Of a DNA stretch of 11,945 nucleotides, positions 1 through 6,362 are shown piece after piece (position 1 is the stretch's first letter; each line of letters begins with the position of its first letter). The notes beneath the pieces are model-generated. The model saw only the letters and a program-made list of their open reading frames with translations. It was not told the DNA's origin and made no database searches. The stretch covers positions 1 through 11,945 of the forward strand of contig JASHRR010001316.1 of the NCBI GenBank assembly GCA_030037185.1, read 5' to 3'. The position numbers and the translations under genes are program-made. This DNA comes from Xanthobacteraceae bacterium (GTDB taxonomy: Bacteria > Pseudomonadota > Alphaproteobacteria > Rhizobiales > Xanthobacteraceae).

Positions 1-311
1 CGTTTCCAGCAAGGGACTTTCCGGTGTCGTTCCAGCTTGGCGTTTGTCAAAAGACAGCGTGGTTTCTTGGCCATCGCATCTGCGCCATGATGGAAGACAA
101 TTGCCGATTGCTGCGCGGCCTCCGCGAGGCCGACGAAACGGCGGTTGGCGGCAACCGCAAGCGGGATCGGAAGTCCAGGCGGGACGACGGCGGCGACCAA
201 CCAAAAGGGCGCGGCGGCAAGACTATGGTCGTTACCGCCGGTGAGCGCGGCGGCAAATCCCGTGCCAAGCGAGCCCATACGCAAGCCGGGCGTGCCATTC
301 GGCGGCGCCAT
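1..311 (-). CDS. Partial open reading frame of unknown nature, running off the left edge
   Basis: On the minus strand an uninterrupted frame starts at ATG 309-311, a few codons after an in-frame TGA, and stays open for 103 codons to the window edge. The translation begins MAPPNGTPGLRMGSLGTG, has a hydrophobic stretch (APFWLVAAVVPPGLPIPLAV, about residues 36-55), and ends with a segment containing HHGADAMAKKPRCLLTNAKL. That last segment resembles a motif I recall from poorly characterised hypothetical proteins in rhizobia, but I cannot name a family or a function. No ribosome binding site stands out before the ATG. It could equally be a shadow frame in GC-rich DNA or a decayed gene. The opposite-strand frames in the same stretch are rich in Arg and Gly and look less protein-like. 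Confidence 0.3.
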   Translation of the reverse strand, partial: MAPPNGTPGLRMGSLGTGFAAALTGGNDHSLAAAPFWLVAAVVPPGLPIPLAVAANRRFVGLAEAAQQSAIVFHHGADAMAKKPRCLLTNAKLERHRKVPCWK

Positions 312-323
312 CCCGAATTGAAA

Positions 324-500
324 GAGGAGTGGTCAGTCATGGCTACCACGAATGTCGATCATTCAGGGCGCTTCACGGCCGCGCGCGGGTCCGCCATGCA
401 CGGCGGGAAAAACCGCTCTCCTTCACGAATTCCTCGGAGCAAGCGCCTCGATGACAAGCACGACGATCGACATTCACCCGCACATTATCGCCGACGATAA
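324..500 (+). promoter_or_regulatory. Strong Shine-Dalgarno and short out-of-frame ORF ahead of the first amidohydrolase
   Basis: GAGGAG at 324-329 sits 9 bases before ATG 339-341, the best ribosome binding site in the first 450 bases. The frame it opens is 53 codons (339-500). It is basic at its C-terminal end and does not match the amidohydrolase frame. It overlaps the amidohydrolase start at 451 by about 50 bases. It may be a leader peptide coupled to the downstream gene, or a relic of an older gene start. The peptide resembles nothing I know. Confidence 0.25.
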
Positions 501-1311
501 GAAGCGCTACCCGCTCGCGCCGCTCGGCGGCCATCAATCGGATTGGTCGCGACAGCGGCCCGTCAGCATCGACCAGATGATCGCCGCCATGGACGAGGCG
601 GGTGTCGACAAGTCGGCGATCGTGCAGGCATCCACGTGTTACGGCCATGACAACTCCTATGTGGCAGACGCGATCGCGGCTCACCCGAGCCGCTTCACCG
701 GAGTGTTCTCGGTGGACGTACTCGCCGCCGACGCGCCGAGACGGATGCGCTATTGGTTTGGCCGCGGACTGACCGGCATGAGGCTGTTCACGATCGGCAG
801 CACCATGACGACGCAGGCGAACTGGATCGACGATCCCCGCGTCTATCCAGCCTGGGAGACCGCCGGCGAACTCGGCATTCCGATCTGCATGCAGATGTCC
901 AAACAGGCCTTCCCACAGCTCATCAGTCTGATGACGCGCTTCCCGAATGTGAACGTCATCCTCGACCACCTGGCGCGGCCGGTGCTCGAGGACGGGCCGC
1001 CTTATGCGGCCGCAGCAAGCCTGTTCGAGCTTGCCAGATTTCCTGCCATCTACCTCAAGGTGACGCCCCGCACCTTCGAGGAATGCCGCAACGGCAAGGC
1101 GACACCGGAGACATTCTTTCCCAAGCTGGCCGGTGAATTCGGCGCCTCCCGGATCGCCTGGGGGTCCAATTATCCGGCCTCAGAGGGCCGGCTCAAGAAC
1201 CTGCTGGCGGTCGCGCGCGCTTCGATTGCGTGCCTGCCGCAGTCCGATCAGGATTGGATTTTCGCCAAGACCGCGCAATCGCTCTATCCGGCATTGCGCG
1301 ACAATGAGTAA
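451..1311 (+). CDS. Amidohydrolase_2 family metal-dependent hydrolase
   Basis: A 286-residue cytoplasmic TIM-barrel hydrolase of the amidohydrolase-related family (PF04909-like), which includes 2-pyrone-4,6-dicarboxylate lactonase and related hydrolases or decarboxylases of organic-acid and aromatic breakdown. With the ATG at 451 the protein opens with the metal-binding motif D7-x-H9-x-H11. Next come the typical GV(D)KSAIVQAS strand after beta-1, a GMRLF segment (109-113), LDH at 171-173, and WGSNYP near 237-242. In that last motif the usual catalytic/metal Asp is Asn240; many relatives in this subfamily also read GSN. The frame is open back to an ATG at 352, but the conserved domain starts directly after Met451, which has GGAG (436-439) 11 bases upstream, so 451 is preferred. 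The exact substrate is unknown. Its paralogue lies at 4071. Confidence 0.85.
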   Translation: MTSTTIDIHPHIIADDKKRYPLAPLGGHQSDWSRQRPVSIDQMIAAMDEAGVDKSAIVQASTCYGHDNSYVADAIAAHPSRFTGVFSVDVLAADAPRRMRYWFGRGLTGMRLFTIGSTMTTQANWIDDPRVYPAWETAGELGIPICMQMSKQAFPQLISLMTRFPNVNVILDHLARPVLEDGPPYAAAASLFELARFPAIYLKVTPRTFEECRNGKATPETFFPKLAGEFGASRIAWGSNYPASEGRLKNLLAVARASIACLPQSDQDWIFAKTAQSLYPALRDNE

Positions 1312-1611
1312 AGCGTTTCCATGGTTCGAATCTATCGATATCATCGATCAGCCTCATGGTGAGGAACGCCTTCCTGAGAGAAGCGCGCATCTCCAAGGGC
1401 GGCCACGCGCGAGGCCCTGGCGATCCTGCCGGTCCGCGGCCTCCCGACCATGAGACTGAGGTTTTGATTTCGATTGGTGCGATACAAGCGGTTTCATGGC
1501 AGCGGGCGCCTCGGTGTCGTCATCAGGCTTCGCAAGCGGCGCCAGGGTCGCAGCCATGCCAGACCGAATCAGGCTTACAGATCGAGATAACGAGCAAAAA
1601 GGGGAGCAGAC
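1312..1611 (+). other. 300-base spacer before the ThDP enzyme, no convincing gene
   Basis: Short frames exist on both strands but none has a ribosome binding site together with protein-like composition. The stretch holds an ATCGAT-rich segment (1334-1348, two ATCGAT copies), a degenerate palindrome-type repeat (1353-1454), and the ribosome binding site of the next gene, GGGGAG at 1601-1606. Any promoter for the ThDP enzyme should lie here, but I see no clear -35/-10 pair. Confidence 0.5.
1353..1454. repeat. Degenerate intergenic palindromic repeat
   Basis: CTCATGGT at 1353-1360 is perfectly complemented by ACCATGAG at 1447-1454. Between them lie GC-rich fragments (GAACGCC, GAAGCGCGCATCTCC) of the kind seen in the dispersed CCTCATGGTGAGGA-type palindromes common in Bradyrhizobium intergenic DNA. 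The family resemblance is from memory. The inner part is too diverged to form a clean hairpin, so this looks like a decayed copy. Confidence 0.35.
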
Positions 1612-3543
1612 GTGCCGAAACGTGACGACGTTCCTGATCTGAACCGCCGCAACTTCTTCAAAGGAGCAACGCTGGCCGGCGCCGCGGCGCTATCGGCACC
1701 GCTCGACGCAGGCGCCCAGAATGCGCCGCCACGCTCGGGCGTCGCGCTGCCGAACCGGGTCGCAGAAACCGCAGTGCCGGCGGCTTTGGAAGTTCTCACC
1801 GAGGGCCGAAGCGGCAGCGATTTCATGGTCGACTGTCTCAAGAGTGTCGGCCTGGAGTACATAGCCGCCAACCCCGCCTCGAGCTTCCGCGGGCTCCATG
1901 AATCGCTGATCAACTACGGCGGCAACGTCAACCCCGAATTCCTCACCTGCTCGCACGAGGAAATCTCGGTCGCGATGGGGCACGGCTATTTCAAGATCGA
2001 GGGCAAGCCCCTCGGCGTGCTCGCCCACGGCACCGTCGGGCTCCAGCACGCCACCATGGCGCTTTACAATGCGTGGTGCGACCGCGTGCCCGTCTACGTG
2101 GTGGTCGGCAACGTCCGCGATGTGCAGATGCGCCGTCCCGGCGTAGAGTGGAACCATACCGCACAGGATGTCGGCATCCTCGTGCGCGACTACGTAAAGT
2201 GGGACGACTACCCGGCCTCGCTCCAGCACTTCGCGGAATCCTCGGTGCGGGCCTACAAGTTCGCGATGACGCCGCCGATGCTCCCGGTGCTTCTCGTCGC
2301 CGATGCCGAATTGCAGGAAGATCCAGTACCGGAGGACCTGAAACTGCGGATCCCGAAGCTGCCGCAGGTCGCCTACCCGCAGGGCGATCCGGCCGCTGTT
2401 GCCGAGACGGCGCGCCTGCTCGTCAACGCGGCAAACCCGGTGTTGGTCGCCGACCGCTATGTCCGCACCGCCGCTGGAGCCAAGCACCTGGTCGAGCTTG
2501 CCGAGGTGCTGCAGTGTCCGATCATCGACACCAGCGGCCGCCTGAACTGTCCGACGCGGCACTCGCTCAACCAAAGCAGCCGCGGGCGTTCGCACATCGC
2601 GCAGGCCGACGTCATCCTCGGGCTCGAGATGACCGATTTCTGGGCGCTCCTCAATTCCTATCGCGATCAGCTCCACCGCAGCTCGCGGCCGATCGTCAAG
2701 GCCGGCGCCAGGACCATCAGCCTCGGCAGCGGCGATCTCTACATGAAATCGAACTTCCAGGATTTCCAGAGATTCGCCGATGTCGACCTCGCAATCGCGG
2801 CCGACGCAGAGGCAACGATGCCGGCGCTGATCGAGCACGTCAGGGGACTGGTCAACGGAGAGCAGAAGGCGGCCTACGAGGCGCGAGGTAAGAAGCTTGC
2901 CGCCAGCCATCGCGCCGATTTCGAGCGGGCCCGCCTCGATGCCACCTATGGGTGGGATGCAAGCCCGATCACGACGGCGCGGCTCTGCATGGAAGTGTGG
3001 GCCCAGATCAAGGGCGAGGACTGGTCGCTGGTGTCGCCAACCGCGTCGGTAAGCTATTGGCCGCAGCGGCTTTGGACCATGGATAAGCCTTACCATTTCC
3101 TGGGCGACGGCGGCGGGATGGGCATCGGCTATTGTGCCTCGGCGGCGACCGGAGCCGCGCTCGCCAACCGCAAGCACGGCCGGCTGTCGGTGTCGCTGCA
3201 AAACGACGGCGACCTCTTGATGACGATCGGCGTGCTGTGGACCGCCGCCCATCACAACATCCCGATCTTGCACGTCATGCACAACAATCGCGGCTATCAC
3301 CAGGAGCTTATGCACGTGCAGCGCATGGCCAACCGCCACATGCGCGGTATCGACCGGCCTTATATCGGCACAACGCTGCGTGATCCTTTCATTGATTACG
3401 CCAAGATCGCGCAAGGGATGGGCGTGCAGGCGATCGGCCCGATCACTGACCCGAACGATCTTGCGCCGGCGCTCAGGCGGGCCGTCGCCATCGTCAAGAG
3501 CGGTGAACCCGCGCTGGTCGATGTTGTGACCCAGGGTCGTTAA
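1612..3543 (+). CDS. Tat-exported thiamine-diphosphate-dependent enzyme (acetolactate synthase/benzoylformate decarboxylase superfamily)
   Basis: A 643-residue protein starting at GTG 1612, with GGGGAG five bases upstream. Residues 11-17 (NRRNFFK) followed by a small hydrophobic Ala/Gly-rich stretch and AGAQ (33-36) form a twin-arginine signal, implying export as a folded, cofactor-loaded protein. The rest has the three-domain layout of ThDP enzymes. The N-terminal pyrimidine-binding domain (about 65-240) carries the cofactor-activating glutamate in SHEE (E116). The central domain (about 255-410) contains PVLVADRYV. The C-terminal pyrophosphate domain (about 455-640) has the metal-binding motif in the form NDGD (531-534) and the paired Asn in HNNRGY (557-562), at the usual spacing. 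Expected chemistry is decarboxylation or carboligation of a 2-oxo acid; the true substrate is unknown. A c-type cytochrome gene begins 116 bases downstream, suggesting the product or intermediate may be oxidised in the periplasm. The family assignment is firm; the Tat call is strong but untested. Confidence 0.9.
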   Translation: MPKRDDVPDLNRRNFFKGATLAGAAALSAPLDAGAQNAPPRSGVALPNRVAETAVPAALEVLTEGRSGSDFMVDCLKSVGLEYIAANPASSFRGLHESLINYGGNVNPEFLTCSHEEISVAMGHGYFKIEGKPLGVLAHGTVGLQHATMALYNAWCDRVPVYVVVGNVRDVQMRRPGVEWNHTAQDVGILVRDYVKWDDYPASLQHFAESSVRAYKFAMTPPMLPVLLVADAELQEDPVPEDLKLRIPKLPQVAYPQGDPAAVAETARLLVNAANPVLVADRYVRTAAGAKHLVELAEVLQCPIIDTSGRLNCPTRHSLNQSSRGRSHIAQADVILGLEMTDFWALLNSYRDQLHRSSRPIVKAGARTISLGSGDLYMKSNFQDFQRFADVDLAIAADAEATMPALIEHVRGLVNGEQKAAYEARGKKLAASHRADFERARLDATYGWDASPITTARLCMEVWAQIKGEDWSLVSPTASVSYWPQRLWTMDKPYHFLGDGGGMGIGYCASAATGAALANRKHGRLSVSLQNDGDLLMTIGVLWTAAHHNIPILHVMHNNRGYHQELMHVQRMANRHMRGIDRPYIGTTLRDPFIDYAKIAQGMGVQAIGPITDPNDLAPALRRAVAIVKSGEPALVDVVTQGR

Positions 3544-3549
3544 CGTCTT

Positions 3550-3571
3550 CCCTCGCCCTCAAGGGCGGGGG
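3550..3571 (+). terminator. Possible weak intrinsic terminator after the ThDP enzyme gene
   Basis: CCCTCGCCCT (3550-3559) pairs with AGGGCGGGGG (3562-3571) with one T-G wobble and a tiny loop. It starts seven bases after the TAA. The following ATTTCC is a poor T-tract, so it may only attenuate transcription or protect the 3' end rather than stop read-through into the cytochrome gene. Confidence 0.4.
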
Positions 3572-3659
3572 ATTTCCACAAACCGGACGCCCTGACACGC
3601 GAGGCTAGTCCGATGCCTTACTTTGCAATACGTCGCGGGTTTCCAGCGCGGAGGTTTTT

Positions 3660-4022
3660 ATGATGGTGAAGCTTGCCAGCCTGTCTGTCGTCCTCGCCGC
3701 GCTCGCATGGGCGCCGTTGGCCGAGGCCCAGGACCTTCCCGGCGATGCTGCCAAGGGCAAACAGCTCTACATGAGGGACGGCTGCTTTTCTTGCCACGGC
3801 ACAGTCGGCCAAGGCGGCGGCGGACGCACCGGGGGATTGCGCCTTGCGCAAATGCCGATCCCGTTCCCGGCATTTCTCAACCAGCTTCGGCATCCGGCCA
3901 ACGAGATGCCGCCCTATGTGGCGGCCGTCCTGTCCGATCACGACGCGAGCGACATTTACGCCTATGTCGCCAGCCTGCCGCCCCCGCCGGACGTCAAGGC
4001 AATCCCCGCCCTCAACGACTGA
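3660..4022 (+). CDS. Secreted monohaem c-type cytochrome
   Basis: A 120-residue protein with a Sec signal peptide (hydrophobic residues 4-20, cleavage likely at AEA-QD, 23/24) and a mature class I cytochrome c of about 97 residues. The haem-attachment motif is C42-F-S-C45-H46, preceded by the typical GKQLYMRDG helix. The likely axial Met is M83 in NEMPPY, and the C-terminal helix SDIYAYVASLP is also typical. It should carry electrons in the periplasm toward a terminal oxidase or another cytochrome. GGAGG at 3650-3654 sits five bases before ATG 3660; an adjacent ATG at 3663 is the alternative. It lies between the exported ThDP enzyme and the second amidohydrolase on the same strand, so it is the obvious candidate electron acceptor for the ThDP enzyme; that partnership is inference. 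Confidence 0.9.
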   Translation: MMVKLASLSVVLAALAWAPLAEAQDLPGDAAKGKQLYMRDGCFSCHGTVGQGGGGRTGGLRLAQMPIPFPAFLNQLRHPANEMPPYVAAVLSDHDASDIYAYVASLPPPPDVKAIPALND

Positions 4023-4070
4023 GGCCGGCGGTTCGCGCTGCGCGCGTTTCAACTCGTGGAATATACGCGG

Positions 4071-4913
4071 ATGGTCATCACCGATTCAGGGCTCCACATC
4101 TGGCGGGCCGAAACCCCGGACCGCCCATGGCAGCCGGGGCGCACGGCGCATCTCGACACCCCGATTGGATACGACGACCTGAGCGCCAGGATGGCGGAGG
4201 CTGGCGTAAACCGTGCGATTTTGATTCCGCCCTCGTGGGAAGGTGAGCGTGTCGATTATTGCCTCGAGGCGGTCGCCCGCTGCCCGGGCCGGTTCGCCGT
4301 CATGGGCCGGCTGCCGATCAACCGGGCGGAAGCGCGGGCGATGCTTGAAACCTGGAAGGATCAGCCGGGCATGCTCGGCGTGCGACTGACCTTGCACCAT
4401 GAGTGGGACCGCCCTTGGATCACCGACGGTACGGCCGACTGGTTCTGGCCGGCGGCGGAACGGCTGGACATTCCCGTCATGCTCAACGCGCCGACGTTGC
4501 AGGCCGAGGTCGGCAATGTTGCGGCACGTCATCCGCGCCTGCGCTTGATCATCGACCACATGGGCCGGGTGAAAGGCACGAAAGACGACGAACTGGCAGC
4601 CGCGATCGACGGGACCGTAACGCTCGCGAAATTTCCGAACGTGTTCGTCAAGCTCAGCCAGGTGCCGACTTGCTCATCCGCTCCCTATCCGTACCGCAAC
4701 ATCCATCAGTATGTGCGGCGGCTGGTCGAGGCGTTCGGTCCGCGCCGCGCGTTCTGGGGAACTGACCTCTCCGCGATGCTGAGCCGGTCGAACTGCACGT
4801 ACCGGCAGGCCGTCACTCTGTTTACCGAGGAGATGTCCTTTCTGTCTCAGGATGACCTCGAATGGATCATGGGGCGTGGGCTTGCCCAATGCCTGCAGTG
4901 GCCGGCGAGGTGA
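4071..4913 (+). CDS. Amidohydrolase_2 family protein (divergent metal site)
   Basis: About 280 residues of the amidohydrolase-related TIM-barrel family, paralogous to the gene at 451. Counted from the ATG at 4071, the opening motif reads TDSGLHIW (D5 and H9). The first His of the usual D-x-H-x-H pair is Gly7, as happens in relatives that read DxQxHxW. Other family features are the RPW segment, AILIPPS, LNAPT, IDHMG (H163) and FWGTDLS (D232), which keeps the catalytic Asp missing from the first paralogue. A GTG at 4056 would add five residues, but ATG 4071 has GGA about ten bases upstream and starts right at the domain. The gene begins 48 bases after the cytochrome stop, consistent with co-transcription. 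No signal peptide is visible, so it should act in the cytoplasm. The substrate is unknown. Confidence 0.85.
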   Translation: MVITDSGLHIWRAETPDRPWQPGRTAHLDTPIGYDDLSARMAEAGVNRAILIPPSWEGERVDYCLEAVARCPGRFAVMGRLPINRAEARAMLETWKDQPGMLGVRLTLHHEWDRPWITDGTADWFWPAAERLDIPVMLNAPTLQAEVGNVAARHPRLRLIIDHMGRVKGTKDDELAAAIDGTVTLAKFPNVFVKLSQVPTCSSAPYPYRNIHQYVRRLVEAFGPRRAFWGTDLSAMLSRSNCTYRQAVTLFTEEMSFLSQDDLEWIMGRGLAQCLQWPAR

Positions 4914-5032
4914 GAGGATCGCATCTTGTTTCGGCTATCGAGCTTGTGCGGCGAGCGTTTGGCACTCCGAGCCCGCAATGCGGTCGAGCAATTTTTGCCG
5001 GGGTCAGATTATCGCGAATACTGATGACCATT

Positions 5033-5046
5033 CGCGGGCTCCCGCG
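5033..5046. terminator. Short hairpin between convergent genes
   Basis: CGCGGG and CCCGCG form a six-base inverted repeat with a two-base gap in the 173-base space between the convergent ends at 4913 and 5087. There is no T-tract on either side, so a terminator role is only a guess from position. The remainder of this gap shows no gene. Confidence 0.2.
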
Positions 5047-5086
5047 GCTCGTGGCAGCCCATCTCGGCAGCTTCACGCCATTAACG

Positions 5087-6061
5087 TCAGCTCTTTTCTG
5101 GCACGACGAAAAGCTCTTCGATAGACATCCGTCGGGGCGTCAGCTTCTGCTTAAACGCGGTCTCTTCGAGAGCCTTTATCGCCGGGAGATTTTGCTCTAT
5201 CCCAAACGGTAGGGGATCTTGTCCGATGATTTTTGCGAGCTGACGATATTTTTTATCGCTGGCGGTATCCGCCTCTCCGGACAGGAGCCTTGTGAGCCAC
5301 AGCGCTTTCGCTTCTGCGAAGGCGTTGTACAGCGACTGTGCGAGCGATGGGTGCGCCTTGAGGATTTCATCCTTGATGACGATGGTGCCGTGCATCGGGT
5401 AGATGCCGGTTTTTCTGTACCAGGACGCTTCAAGTTCCTGCGCGTCAGGGAACAGCTCGGGATAGTTCGCCTCAAGCTGCTGCCATCCGCCGGTGGGCGA
5501 ACCGGACCGACCGATTCCCGCGTTTGCGTCAAATCCGGCCGATAGCTCGCCAGCTGCCATCATGTCGGCAAGCGAGCGGCCGTCTGGCGCGTGAACCACA
5601 TTGGGAGGAAGCTTGAGCTCCCTCACGTGTTCCTCGTCATCGACCACCCAGGTGACCTTGGAGGCGTCCAGTCCGTACTCATCGATCAGTATCGCGCGCG
5701 TCCATACGCCCGTCGTCACCGAATAGGCGCGCACACCCACTTTTCTTCCCTCTAGGTCCTTGGGGTGCCTGATAGCTGCATCGGGATGAACCAGCAGCCC
5801 GCCGTGGTGAAAGCGGCGCGTAACGAAAATCGGCAGCGCGATGAAAGGGGCGCCGTAAGCACGGGCAATGAGGTAGGTGGTGGGCGCGATCTCGCAGACG
5901 TCAAATTCGACCTCACGCACCATTCGGCGGTACGCCGCTATTTGCGGAATCACCCGAATGAAATTCGCAGTAACGCCTGCAATACGAACTTCGCCGTTCA
6001 GCAGGGCCGCCGTATGAGGATAGCTCGCAATTGCGATGTCCAATTTGACGGGCTCGGTCAA
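5087..6061 (-). CDS. 4,5-dihydroxyphthalate decarboxylase-like protein (periplasmic-binding fold)
   Basis: A 324-residue protein whose layout matches Pht5-type 4,5-dihydroxyphthalate decarboxylase homologues, which share the type 2 periplasmic-binding fold. The N-terminal lobe contains FDVCE (53-57) and PFIALPIFVTRRFHHGG (72-88). The hinge segment is PKDLEGRKVGVR (100-111), and the second lobe has TGVWTRAILIDEYG (117-130). Such proteins are often annotated either as decarboxylases or as ABC substrate-binding proteins. No signal peptide is visible and no permease or ATPase is adjacent, which favours a cytoplasmic enzyme-like role over transport. The start is TTG at 6059-6061, supported by GAGGGGAG just upstream (6065-6072 on the plus strand). 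Its leader carries a stem-loop and a candidate promoter. The true reaction is uncertain. Confidence 0.8.
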   Translation of the reverse strand: MTEPVKLDIAIASYPHTAALLNGEVRIAGVTANFIRVIPQIAAYRRMVREVEFDVCEIAPTTYLIARAYGAPFIALPIFVTRRFHHGGLLVHPDAAIRHPKDLEGRKVGVRAYSVTTGVWTRAILIDEYGLDASKVTWVVDDEEHVRELKLPPNVVHAPDGRSLADMMAAGELSAGFDANAGIGRSGSPTGGWQQLEANYPELFPDAQELEASWYRKTGIYPMHGTIVIKDEILKAHPSLAQSLYNAFAEAKALWLTRLLSGEADTASDKKYRQLAKIIGQDPLPFGIEQNLPAIKALEETAFKQKLTPRRMSIEELFVVPEKS

Positions 6062-6091
6062 GGATCTCCCCTCATGCGGGTGTGTTTCCTG

Positions 6092-6116
6092 CCCCTCCTG
6101 CTCCGCGAGCGGGGGG
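6092..6116 (-). promoter_or_regulatory. Stem-loop in the leader of the Pht5-like gene
   Basis: On the plus strand CCTCC-T-GCTC (within 6092-6103) pairs with GAGC-GGGGG (6107-6116) around a three-base CGC loop and one bulged T. In the minus-strand transcript it would lie about 30 bases before the TTG start, and one arm holds a Shine-Dalgarno-like GGAGGGG. It may influence translation or stability of the mRNA. I know of no matching riboswitch. Confidence 0.3.
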
Positions 6117-6139
6117 CGTAATTAACATCACCACCCTGC

Positions 6140-6168
6140 ACTATTCCTCAGACGACGACGACTTGCAA
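6140..6168 (-). promoter_or_regulatory. Candidate sigma-70-type promoter for the Pht5-like gene
   Basis: Read on the minus strand, TTGCAA (6163-6168) is followed after exactly 17 bases by AATAGT (6140-6145). Each hexamer matches four of six consensus positions. The start point would be near 6133, giving a leader of about 70 bases that includes the stem-loop at 6092-6116. The rest of the 301-base gap (6062-6362) holds no gene I can support. Confidence 0.3.
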
Positions 6169-6362
6169 ACAGGAGGCGCTCGTCCGGTTATCGGTTCGGG
6201 CAAGACGATCCGCGTGTCCTGCCGATGCCTGAAGGCAGCAGGTTCCGCGCGGACAATCCGGGTGAATGGCCGGATATCCGGGCGTTCGCGGCGATGATCG
6301 CGCATGAATGCGAAAGGCGGAGTTTTCGTCTCGGTTCGGAAGGCCCGGATGATCGCAACGCG

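Noticed and set aside
1690..3414. A 574-codon open frame antisense to the ThDP enzyme gene
   Set aside because: It is the mirror frame of a GC-rich gene with strong ThDP motifs; its His/Arg/Val-rich translation matches no family.
4967..4990. TTGGCAC resembling a sigma-54 -24 element
   Set aside because: No TTGC at the required spacing and no gene start just downstream in that direction.
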